Part shown: piece by piece, positions 17,245 through 24,772 of the stretch
Layout: every line of letters starts with the position of its first letter
Numbering within the stretch: the stretch's first letter is position 1
NCBI GenBank assembly: GCA_045578845.1
Contig: JAZNLA010000070.1
Location: 15,024 to 79,023 of the forward strand
Source of the DNA: UMGS172 sp045578845
Lineage (GTDB): Bacteria > Bacillota > Clostridia > Oscillospirales > Acutalibacteraceae
Reading direction: 5' to 3'
Length of the DNA stretch: 64,000 nt
Notes under the pieces: model-generated
Database searches by the model: none
What the model was told of the DNA's origin: nothing
The model's input: only the letters and a program-made list of their open reading frames with translations
Translations under genes and position numbers: made by a program

Positions 17245-18085
17245 GTCTAAAGGCGGACAGATTGTACTTAATGCTCCGTATATGCTTTGGTCGGTACTTT
17301 TTATTTTGGTGCCTTTGCTTTTTGTGGCATATTACGCCTTTACCACTGCAAGCGGACAGTTTACATTAGGTAATATTACAGAATTTTTCACGTCTAAAGA
17401 ATACATGTATGTTTTTTGGATGTCTATTCTTTATGCGGTTATAGCGACAGTACTTTGTTTGGCACTTGCCTACCCTTTTGCGTACTGCATGTCTAAAGTA
17501 AGAGCGACGTTTCAAGGTATGTTGATGTTGCTTATAATGTTACCTATGCTTATGAATTTGGTTGTTCGCACATATTCGTGGCAACAAATTTTAGAGCGTA
17601 GCGGTATTATTAACACATTTTTAAACGCCATAGGTCTACCTACTGTTACATTTTTAGGCAGTGCCGGCACCGTTATTTTCGGTATGGTTTATAACTATTT
17701 ACCGTTTATGATACTACCTATTTATTCAAGTATTTCCAAGGTTGATAAGTCACTTTTGGAAGCGTCGAGCGACCTCGGTTGTAATGCATTTTCAACCGTT
17801 AAAAAGGTTATTTTACCTATGAGTGTCCCCGGTATTTTATCAGGTATTACCATGGTGTTTGTGCCTTGTGTAAGTACATTTTATATTTCTCGTCTTTTCA
17901 GCGAAGGCAGACTTGTTATGATTGGCGATATTATTGAGGAAAAGTTTTATCGTTCGGGTGCACCCGATTATAATATAGGTGCTACTATTTCGCTCGTTTT
18001 AATGCTTATAATCATTATAAGTCTTGCCATTGTTAACCGCTTTACAGACAGTGACAACGAAAGCGGAGGAGGTATTGTAATATGA
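17237..18085 (+). CDS. potB: Polyamine ABC transporter permease PotB
   Basis: One of two membrane channels of the importer. It has six hydrophobic segments and the EAA-type loop SLLEASSDLGCNAFSTVKKVILPMS, which docks onto PotA. At 282 residues it is typical. It overlaps potA by 8 bases and potC by 4 bases (ATGA). Confidence 0.94.
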   Translation: MNRSKGGQIVLNAPYMLWSVLFILVPLLFVAYYAFTTASGQFTLGNITEFFTSKEYMYVFWMSILYAVIATVLCLALAYPFAYCMSKVRATFQGMLMLLIMLPMLMNLVVRTYSWQQILERSGIINTFLNAIGLPTVTFLGSAGTVIFGMVYNYLPFMILPIYSSISKVDKSLLEASSDLGCNAFSTVKKVILPMSVPGILSGITMVFVPCVSTFYISRLFSEGRLVMIGDIIEEKFYRSGAPDYNIGATISLVLMLIIIISLAIVNRFTDSDNESGGGIVI

Positions 18086-18891
18086 AAACACTGAGAACTG
18101 TTTTTATTGCAATCATTCTTTTGCTTTTGTACGCACCTATGATTATTATGCTCGTTTTTTCGTTTAACGCAGGTACAGGTACTGCGGTATTTGAGGGGTT
18201 TTCTCTTCGCTGGTACAAAAATTTATTCCTTTACGGCGGCGACCTTTTAGGAGCACTTCGTAATACGCTTGTTTTAGCGGTTATTTCGTCGACTGTATCA
18301 ACCGTTTTAGGAACTATTGCTGCTATAGGTATCAGTAAAATGAAAAAACAATGGGTAAAAAGTACCGTTATGTCAGTAACAAATATTCCTATGATGAACC
18401 CCGAAGTAGTTACGGGCATTTCAATGATGCTCATGTTTGTTTTTATAGGAAAACTGCTTAATCTTGTTAACTCTGTCAATTTTGTTACAATTTTAATTGC
18501 ACATATTACCTTTGGGCTTCCTTATGTAATACTTAATGTTTTACCGCGTTTAAAACAAACCGACAAACACTTAACAGAGGCTGCCATGGACCTTGGCTGT
18601 ACGCCGGTTAAAGCATTTTTAAAGGCGGTTTTGCCGTCTATTACCCCCGGTATAATAATCGGTTTTATTATGGCGTTTACAATGTCGCTTGATGATTTTG
18701 TTATAAGTTACTTTACCAACGGCACATATCAAACGTTGCCGTTACTTATCTATTCAATGACAAGAAAACCTATGAAACCCGACGTTTATGCACTTGAAAG
18801 CATTATGTTTATCATTATTCTTATTTTAATGATACTGCTTAACATTATTCAGTCGGAAGACTCCAAGAAAGGAGTCAAACTTAAAAAATGA
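18082..18891 (+). CDS. potC: Polyamine ABC transporter permease PotC
   Basis: Second permease. It has six membrane segments and the docking loop LTEAAMDLGCTPVKAFLKAVLP. The start overlaps the potB stop as ATGA, and its own stop overlaps potD in the same way. Translational coupling of all four genes is therefore likely. Confidence 0.94.
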   Translation: MKTLRTVFIAIILLLLYAPMIIMLVFSFNAGTGTAVFEGFSLRWYKNLFLYGGDLLGALRNTLVLAVISSTVSTVLGTIAAIGISKMKKQWVKSTVMSVTNIPMMNPEVVTGISMMLMFVFIGKLLNLVNSVNFVTILIAHITFGLPYVILNVLPRLKQTDKHLTEAAMDLGCTPVKAFLKAVLPSITPGIIIGFIMAFTMSLDDFVISYFTNGTYQTLPLLIYSMTRKPMKPDVYALESIMFIIILILMILLNIIQSEDSKKGVKLKK

Positions 18892-20009
18892 AGAAGATTA
18901 TTTGCGTATTAGTTGCAGTACTGTTAATTGTAGGTCTATTTGTTATTTCGGGTTTTGGAAGTTCAAACACCGAAGTTACGGTTGAAAATCCCGAATTCTA
19001 TAGTATTGCAGCCCAAAAACTTAAAGGCACCACACTTAATGTGTTTAACTGGGGCGAATATATTTCCGACGGCAGTGAAGGTGCTCTTGATGTTATAGGT
19101 GCATTTGAAAAACTTACGGGTATTACCGTTAATTACTCGACATTTGACAGTAACGAATCAATGTACGGTAAAATGGAAAGTGAATCGGTAAGTTATGATA
19201 TTATCATTCCGTCGGATTATATGATTGACCGTATGCGTCAAGAAGGACGACTGAAAGAGATTGATTTTTCTAAAATTCCCAACTACCAATATATTTATGA
19301 ACAGTATAAAAATTCTTATTACGATCCCGAAAATCAATATACTGTTCCCTACAGTGTCGGCATGGTCGGGCTTATTTACAATAAAAAAATTGTAAAAGAA
19401 ACACCCGACAGTTGGGGTATTATGTGGGATGAAAAATACAATGACCAAATTTTAACCTTTAATAATCCAAGAGATGCTTTTGCTATCGCACAGTTTTATT
19501 TGGGTATTGATATAAACACCGAAAATAAAGCCGATTGGGACAAAGCCGCCGAAAAACTACGTGAGCAGAATAAAGTTTTGCAAGGCAGAGTTATGGACGA
19601 GGTGTTCAATAAAATGGAAAGCGGAAATGCCGCTATTGCACCCTATTATGCCGGTGACTATCTTACTATGGCAGATGTTAACCCCGATTTGGGATTTGTT
19701 TATCCAAAAGAAGGTACTAACATATTTGTTGATGCACTTTGTATTCCCTCTCTTTGTCAAAATTATGAGGCTGCTTTACTGTTTATAAACTTTTTGTTAG
19801 AACCGGAAGTAGCACTTGCCAATGCAGAATATATTTGCTACGCTTCGCCAAATTCAGCGGTTGTAAATCACCCCGATTATTCGCTCTCGGGCAACGAATA
19901 TCTTTACCCCGAAAATCAATCCGAAATAAAAACCGAGTATTTCCATAATCTTGATAAAGATTTAATAACTTATTTTGAAAAACTTTGGCAAAATATCAGA
20001 ATTAATTAA
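18888..20009 (+). CDS. potD: Polyamine-binding protein PotD (no lipobox cysteine)
   Basis: Substrate-binding component of the importer: NVFNWGEYISDG near residue 45 and the closing DLITYFEKLWQNIR are typical of PotD/PotF proteins, and the length (373) fits. The N-terminus has two lysines and a hydrophobic stretch (about 4-21) but no cysteine where the lipobox would be (the segment reads VISGFGSSN). It is therefore probably held by an uncleaved membrane anchor, or cleaved and released, unlike most Gram-positive PotD lipoproteins. A terminator follows directly. Confidence 0.93.
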   Translation: MKKIICVLVAVLLIVGLFVISGFGSSNTEVTVENPEFYSIAAQKLKGTTLNVFNWGEYISDGSEGALDVIGAFEKLTGITVNYSTFDSNESMYGKMESESVSYDIIIPSDYMIDRMRQEGRLKEIDFSKIPNYQYIYEQYKNSYYDPENQYTVPYSVGMVGLIYNKKIVKETPDSWGIMWDEKYNDQILTFNNPRDAFAIAQFYLGIDINTENKADWDKAAEKLREQNKVLQGRVMDEVFNKMESGNAAIAPYYAGDYLTMADVNPDLGFVYPKEGTNIFVDALCIPSLCQNYEAALLFINFLLEPEVALANAEYICYASPNSAVVNHPDYSLSGNEYLYPENQSEIKTEYFHNLDKDLITYFEKLWQNIRIN

Positions 20010-20045
20010 AAAAAGTTTCCGTGAAATTTCACGGAAACTTTTTTT
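20010..20045 (+). terminator. Terminator of potABCD
   Basis: An almost loopless palindrome of about 14-bp arms (AAGTTTCCGTGAAA and its complement), followed by a T-run ending at 20045. Confidence 0.85.
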
Positions 20046-20325
20046 GGTTGTATAAGTAAACCACTAACAGTGCTAGTGGCTCCAAAAGATTTAGCTGTGA
20101 GTGGAAAAAGAATCCTCCTTCGTTTAAAATAGTTATGGGTTTGCCAACCACAACAAATAAAACGAAGGGTGTAGAAATATTGGAAGCAGAGGCTTGCAAA
20201 GACCATATACATATGTTGGTATCAATTCCGCCAAAGCCCCTTTAGGGGCAGCCGGTGAAATAGTTGCGGTTGGTAGACTTTTCGATGAGCCTATAGGCTC
20301 GGCCGGTAGTCATGATTTAAAATCC
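20046..20325 (+). pseudogene. Decayed IS200-type (Y1 transposase) element remnant
   Basis: This non-coding stretch after potD holds a short relic of a TnpA-like protein. One frame (about 20165-20238) reads GVEILEAEACKDHIHMLVS and IPPK, the HxH-containing core of IS200/IS605 transposases (His-hydrophobic-His at DHIHM). Flanking it are subterminal palindromes: CCACTA/TAGTGG at 20061-20079 on the left, and small hairpins such as GCCCC..GGGGC and GAGCC..GGCTC on the right (20235-20300). The N-terminal part, the catalytic tyrosine and the C-terminus are gone, so it cannot encode an active transposase. Confidence 0.65.
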
Positions 20326-20895
20326 TAAATTTATTATTTCTAAACCTTCAAGCAGAAGTTTAATTCCTATAAGTATTAAAATAATACCGCCTGCAAGTTC
20401 TGCTTTTGATTTGTACTTATTGCCGAATATATTACCGATTTTTACACCTATAAATGAAATTACAAATGTTGAAACACCTATTATAAGCACCGAAATAAGC
20501 ATTTTTATAAAACTTAAAGATATAAACGAAACGCCGACAGCTAAAGCATCAATACTTGTAGCAATCGCCATAACAAACATGATTTTAGGACTTAAAGATG
20601 CACCTGTAGAATTTTCGTCATCTTTACTTAATGCTTCTTTTATCATGTTAAGACCGATAAAAGAAAGTAAAATAAATGCAATCCAGTAATCAAATTTTTC
20701 TATGTATTTGCTGAATATTGAGGCCAGCATATAGCCTATAAACGGCATTAAACCTTGAAAAAATCCAAACCAAAGTCCCACTATAGTTTGAGATTTTATT
20801 GTTGCTTTTTGCATAGCCAAGCCTTTACTTACGGCTACTGCGAAAGCATCCATTGAAAGACTCAAAGCGGTCAAAAATATTATATAATAACTCAT
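20317..20895 (-). CDS. mntP: Putative manganese efflux pump MntP
   Basis: A 192-residue membrane protein that exports Mn2+ in characterised relatives. Six hydrophobic segments form two repeats, each with an acidic motif in a membrane helix: LSMDAFAVAVSKG near residue 15 and TSIDALAVGVSF near 115. I use the ATG at 20895 because AAGGAGAA precedes it. It lies 8 bases after the histidine phosphatase gene and is probably co-transcribed. No yybP-ykoY riboswitch is visible. Confidence 0.9.
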   Translation of the reverse strand: MSYYIIFLTALSLSMDAFAVAVSKGLAMQKATIKSQTIVGLWFGFFQGLMPFIGYMLASIFSKYIEKFDYWIAFILLSFIGLNMIKEALSKDDENSTGASLSPKIMFVMAIATSIDALAVGVSFISLSFIKMLISVLIIGVSTFVISFIGVKIGNIFGNKYKSKAELAGGIILILIGIKLLLEGLEIINLGF

Positions 20896-20903
20896 ATTTC
20901 TCC

Positions 20904-21548
20904 TTAGCAATTTGTGGGTAATGAGGATGTACTGTTCCCTAAAAATAAATCGTAACTGTATTTTACTTCTGTAAACTTTCCGTCTTCAAATATTACTTCG
21001 CTGACCGAAGAATTTGTAGGCCATTTTAAGTCTTTTAAGTCCGATAACGACTTACCGTTTATCTTGTTAAAAAATGTCCTAATTGGTGTAGCGTGGGTAA
21101 ATACTGCTATTGTCTTATTAAGATTTTGCTCGGCTATTTTTAAGATTGTGTTATATACCCTATTTTCCAATTCTGCAACCGACTCACCGCCGTCGGGATG
21201 TGCTAATCCTATATTATGCAGCCAAATTGTAGCATAACTTTCGGGAAATTCAGAAATAAGACGTTCAAACTTTTTGTTTTCCCATTTACCCGCAAATATC
21301 TCCCTTAAACCTTTGTCGGTAATAATCTTTGAATTTTTTAAATTTGCCGTAGGAACAGCAGTATTATACGCTCTTAATAAATCACTTGAATATATTACGT
21401 CAATTTTTTCTGATTTTAAATAATTTGCCGTATTTTCGGCTTGTTTATGTCCTAATGGCGATAAATCAAGGTCGGTTGCACCTAAAAAAACGCCGTTTAG
21501 ATTACCTAAACTTTGCCCGTGACGGACAAATAAAATTCTACATCCCAT
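20904..21548 (-). CDS. Histidine phosphatase family protein (phosphoglycerate mutase-like)
   Basis: A 214-residue enzyme of the RHG superfamily. The phosphohistidine motif FVRHGQSLGN is at the N-terminus, the second catalytic histidine in FTHATPIRTF, and a glutamate in REIFAGKWE. The substrate cannot be deduced: candidates include phosphosugars, alpha-ribazole phosphate or nucleotide phosphates. It is transcribed from its own promoter, which lies across the end of maf. Confidence 0.85.
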   Translation of the reverse strand: MGCRILFVRHGQSLGNLNGVFLGATDLDLSPLGHKQAENTANYLKSEKIDVIYSSDLLRAYNTAVPTANLKNSKIITDKGLREIFAGKWENKKFERLISEFPESYATIWLHNIGLAHPDGGESVAELENRVYNTILKIAEQNLNKTIAVFTHATPIRTFFNKINGKSLSDLKDLKWPTNSSVSEVIFEDGKFTEVKYSYDLFLGNSTSSLPTNC

Positions 21549-21577
21549 AATTATAACATCCCAAAAAACGTTTTATG

Positions 21578-21606
21578 ATTATACAGTTGTTTGAAATAAC
21601 AGTCAA
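21578..21606 (-). promoter_or_regulatory. Promoter of the histidine phosphatase-mntP pair
   Basis: Minus-strand -35 TTGACT (21601-21606) and -10 TATAAT (21578-21583) with 17-bp spacing. The -35 overlaps the last codon region of maf. Confidence 0.65.
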
Positions 21607-22178
21607 GTTATATCACTGATATTTATGCAAAGTTCTTCTAAAAGTTTACAAAATAACCTTGTCGGAAAACCGACAACATTATTATAACAACCGTCAATTT
21701 TATCAATCCAAAGTGAGACTTTACCTTGAATACCATATGCACCTGCTTTGTCCATAGGTTCGCCGGTTGCGACATAATATTCTATAGTTTTTTCATCTAA
21801 TTCTGAAAAATAAACCGTTGTTCTTTCGGCACCCGACACACATTTGCCGTTTAATATAAGTGAAATTCCGCTGGCAACAGTGTGCGGTTTACCCGATAAC
21901 ATATTGAGCATTTCCTTTGCATTTTCGGTTGATTTAGGTTTGCCTAAAATTTTACCGTCGATTTCAACTACCGTATCGGAAGAAATAACAAGAGTATCTG
22001 CATCCAAAGTTTCCGAAACTGCCTTACCTTTTTTTATCGCTAAATTTTCCGAATATTTTAACGGGTCGGTTTCACTGCTTGTTTCATCAACATCTGCAGT
22101 TTTGACCGTAAATTTAATTCCGAGATTTTCCAATATATCCCGTCTGCGGGGAGATTTGCTTGCAAGCACAATTTTCAT
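21603..22178 (-). CDS. maf: Maf family nucleoside triphosphate pyrophosphatase
   Basis: House-cleaning enzyme hydrolysing non-canonical or pyrimidine NTPs to NMP and pyrophosphate. The N-terminal ASKSPRRRDIL, the catalytic SSDTVVEIDGKILGKP and the MDKAGAYGIQG segment are all present. At 191 residues it is full length. A good promoter lies upstream. Confidence 0.94.
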   Translation of the reverse strand: MKIVLASKSPRRRDILENLGIKFTVKTADVDETSSETDPLKYSENLAIKKGKAVSETLDADTLVISSDTVVEIDGKILGKPKSTENAKEMLNMLSGKPHTVASGISLILNGKCVSGAERTTVYFSELDEKTIEYYVATGEPMDKAGAYGIQGKVSLWIDKIDGCYNNVVGFPTRLFCKLLEELCINISDIT

Positions 22179-22208
22179 ATTTTTCCTTCTTTCAATATGA
22201 CTTTTAGA

Positions 22209-22237
22209 ATGATACCATATTAGTTACTTTATGTCAA
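22209..22237 (-). promoter_or_regulatory. Promoter of maf
   Basis: Minus-strand -35 TTGACA (22232-22237) and -10 TATCAT (22209-22214) separated by 17 bp. Confidence 0.6.
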
Positions 22238-22246
22238 ATAAAAGAA

Positions 22247-22270
22247 AAACGAAGTGAATTCACTCCGTTT
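22247..22270 (-). terminator. Terminator after the 140-residue protein gene
   Basis: Hairpin AAACGGAGTG/CACTTCGTTT (one mismatch) followed by a T-rich tract on the minus strand. It overlaps the stop codon of the gene ending at 22269. Confidence 0.6.
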
Positions 22271-22691
22271 ATAGAAATTTTTTAAGTTGTTCGATGTTAT
22301 TTTCTTCGGTTTTGACTAATTTTTCGGCAATCTTCTTTGCTTCGCTGTCGCTGTTACAGTCGTGTACCAGTTTTAAAACCTTTGTAACACCCATTGTACT
22401 GCCTTCAATCATGCTCTCGGCTATTTTAGAGGTCGAACCGCTCATATATTTCATTTTACCCGAAAGATGTGTTGCGATTTTCACGGTTGCCTTAACATCT
22501 TTTTTCTCACCGCCGATTTTATCAAGCATACTATCGGCTTGCTTATATATTTCGTCATATTCGATCAATTGACGTTTTAATTCGTTGTGAAAATCGTTAT
22601 CGTTTGTATCATCAATAATAAGTTTGATGCCGTCAACACCCATTTCGGTAGTTTGTCTGACAGTATTAAGAATTTCTGTTTCACTTAACAT
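22269..22691 (-). CDS. Hypothetical all-helical protein (ferritin-like four-helix pattern)
   Basis: A 140-residue cytoplasmic protein that I do not recognise. It is predicted almost entirely helical, with four amphipathic segments at about 5-25, 33-60, 65-95 and 105-140, and repeated E/D and K residues. The pattern resembles small ferritin-like bundles (DUF2383-type), but no metal-binding ExxH motif is visible, so iron binding should not be assumed. AAAGGAAG precedes the ATG and partly overlaps a hairpin. It is flanked by terminators, so it is likely monocistronic. Confidence 0.6.
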   Translation of the reverse strand: MLSETEILNTVRQTTEMGVDGIKLIIDDTNDNDFHNELKRQLIEYDEIYKQADSMLDKIGGEKKDVKATVKIATHLSGKMKYMSGSTSKIAESMIEGSTMGVTKVLKLVHDCNSDSEAKKIAEKLVKTEENNIEQLKKFL

Positions 22692-22702
22692 AAAAACACT
22701 TC

Positions 22703-22727
22703 CTTTACGGTTATTTTAACCGTAAAG
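22703..22727 (-). terminator. Hairpin between the DUF896 gene and the next gene, touching a Shine-Dalgarno
   Basis: Perfect 11-bp inverted repeat CTTTACGGTTA/TAACCGTAAAG with a 3-base loop. There is no good T-run on the minus strand, and its 3' arm ends inside the AAAGGAAG ribosome-binding site of the downstream gene. It may therefore act on translation rather than as a terminator. Confidence 0.5.
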
Positions 22728-22734
22728 AACTCGT

Positions 22735-22938
22735 TTATGATTTTTTGTTAAGTTTCTTTTTAGTTCCGTCGGGATTTTGAATATAGGTGTTGTTCAAAAT
22801 ATCTGTTAATGATGCTTTATAAGAGTCAATGTATTCTCTTCTGAGTTTCTCTCTTTCTTTTGTTTCTTCTTCGGTTAATGCCCTTTCGCGGGAAATTCTA
22901 GTAAGTTCGCTTATTCTGTCAATTTTTTTCTGTTCCAT
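22735..22938 (-). CDS. DUF896 (YnzC-like) small protein
   Basis: A 67-residue, highly charged helical-hairpin protein. ELTRISRERALTEEETKERE followed by LRREYIDSYKASL is the standard DUF896 pattern. B. subtilis YnzC, the best-known member, lies next to the SOS gene yneA, but no function is established. No SOS operator is evident here. Confidence 0.9.
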   Translation of the reverse strand: MEQKKIDRISELTRISRERALTEEETKEREKLRREYIDSYKASLTDILNNTYIQNPDGTKKKLNKKS

Positions 22939-22999
22939 TTATTATCACCATTAGATATATTAACACATTATGCTTATTTTGTGAAGTATTATTTTAATA

Positions 23000-23028
23000 T
23001 TGATTTTAAGATGTAACTATTATATAAT
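23000..23028 (+). promoter_or_regulatory. Promoter of the ABC exporter pair
   Basis: -35 TTGATT (23000-23005) and -10 TATAAT (23023-23028), 17-bp spacing, about 29 bases before the first ATG. Confidence 0.65.
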
Positions 23029-23056
23029 TATATAAATTATTTTAAGGTTGGTACTA

Positions 23057-24760
23057 ATGAAAAAACTGCTTGTTTACATGAAAGAATATAAAGTTCAATC
23101 AGTTTTAGGTCCTCTTTTTAAACTAATAGAGGCTTTGTTTGAACTTTTAGTACCGCTCGTCGTTGCCGACATAATTGATAACGGTATTAAGTCGGGCAGT
23201 AAAAGTTTTATCATAAGCCGAACATTACTTATGGCGTTGCTAGGTATTATCGGCTTTATTTGTGCTGTCACCGCACAGTATTTTGCCGCTAAAGCGTCGG
23301 TAGGTTTTGCTGCAAATTTACGAAAAGCCATTTACTCTAAAATTCAATCTTTTTCATTTACTGATATTGATAAAATAGGTACCTCTACCCTTATAAACCG
23401 AATGACCGGTGATGTTAACCAAGTTCAGACCGGCGTAAACTTAGCTTTAAGACTTTTACTTCGTTCGCCGTTTATTGTTTTCGGTGCAATGATTATGGCG
23501 TTTACCGTTGATGTAAAAATTGCAATGATTTTTGCGGCTGTAATTCCCGTACTTACCGTAATTGTTGCGGTTATTATGGCTGTCACCGTACCGCTTTACA
23601 AGAAAAATCAAATAAAACTTGATAAAGTAACGCTTAAAGTACGCGAAACCTTGCAGGGTGTTCGTGTTATACGTGCGTTCTGCAAAGAAGAAAACGAAAT
23701 TCATGAATTTAAAAGTAACAATGATACACTTACTAAATCACAAAAGTTTGTCGGTAAAATATCGGCACTTATGAATCCGTTAACATATGTTGTTGTTAAT
23801 ACCGCTGTTATGCTGATTATTTGGGTTGGCGGCAACAGAGTGTATTCAGGTGAACTTACTTCGGGACAGGTAGTTGCACTTTATAACTACTTATCTCAAA
23901 TTTTAGTTGAACTTATTAAACTTGCTAATATGATTATCACCGTTAACCGAGCTTTGGCATCTGCGTCGAGAATTGAGAGTATTTTGTCAACTGAAACTTA
24001 TGAAAATATTCCATCAAAAAGCGGTTACAAAAAAGTAAAATCATACATTGATTTTAACAATGTATCTTTCAAATATGACGGTGCGGCTGAAAATTCGCTT
24101 GAGAATATTACGTTTAGTGTTAAAAGGTCGCAAAATATAGGTATAATCGGCGGTACGGGTTCGGGCAAAAGTACGCTTGTATCATTACTTGCAGGGTTTT
24201 ACGGTGCGACCGACGGTGTTGTTTTGATAAACGGTACCGATGTTAAGGATATAAAATCATCAAAACTTCTTAAAATGGTTTCAATAGTTATGCAAAAAGC
24301 GGTACTGTTTAAAGGTACTGTAAGAGATAATCTTTTGTTTGGCGGTAAATGCACTACAGACGACGAACTTTTAACCGCTTTAAGGATTGCACAGGCTGAA
24401 GGTGTTATAAACGATAAAGGCGGACTTGATGCTTTTGTTGAACAAGGCGGCAGAAATTTTTCGGGAGGTCAAAAACAAAGACTTTGCATTGCAAGAGGTT
24501 TAGTCGGCAACCCCGAAATCTTAATTTTAGACGACAGTTCGTCGGCACTTGACTTTGCAACCGAGGCGGCACTTAGAAAGGCAATCGCTTCACTTTTCTA
24601 TAAACCAACCGTTTTTACTGTTTCACAAAGGGTTTCTACCGTTATGCACGCGGATAAAATTCTTGTTTTGGAAGACGGTAAATCTGTAGGTTTTGATACA
24701 CACGAAAAATTGCTTGAAACCTGCCCTATTTATGCGGAAATTTACCGCTCTCAAACTTAA
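23057..24760 (+). CDS. ABC exporter half-transporter, subunit 1 (permease-ATPase)
   Basis: A 567-residue export-type ABC protein: six membrane segments to about residue 305, then an ATPase domain. Walker A is GGTGSGKST, the signature FSGGQKQRLCIARG, and Walker B ILILDDSSSALDFAT has Asp in place of the usual catalytic Glu. This is the degenerate half expected in a heterodimeric exporter. I use the ATG at 23057, with AAGG upstream, over a TTG at 23048. It pairs with the next gene, 12 bases downstream. Substrate unknown; multidrug or peptide export is typical. Confidence 0.9.
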   Translation: MKKLLVYMKEYKVQSVLGPLFKLIEALFELLVPLVVADIIDNGIKSGSKSFIISRTLLMALLGIIGFICAVTAQYFAAKASVGFAANLRKAIYSKIQSFSFTDIDKIGTSTLINRMTGDVNQVQTGVNLALRLLLRSPFIVFGAMIMAFTVDVKIAMIFAAVIPVLTVIVAVIMAVTVPLYKKNQIKLDKVTLKVRETLQGVRVIRAFCKEENEIHEFKSNNDTLTKSQKFVGKISALMNPLTYVVVNTAVMLIIWVGGNRVYSGELTSGQVVALYNYLSQILVELIKLANMIITVNRALASASRIESILSTETYENIPSKSGYKKVKSYIDFNNVSFKYDGAAENSLENITFSVKRSQNIGIIGGTGSGKSTLVSLLAGFYGATDGVVLINGTDVKDIKSSKLLKMVSIVMQKAVLFKGTVRDNLLFGGKCTTDDELLTALRIAQAEGVINDKGGLDAFVEQGGRNFSGGQKQRLCIARGLVGNPEILILDDSSSALDFATEAALRKAIASLFYKPTVFTVSQRVSTVMHADKILVLEDGKSVGFDTHEKLLETCPIYAEIYRSQT

Positions 24761-24772
24761 GGAGGTTTTAAA

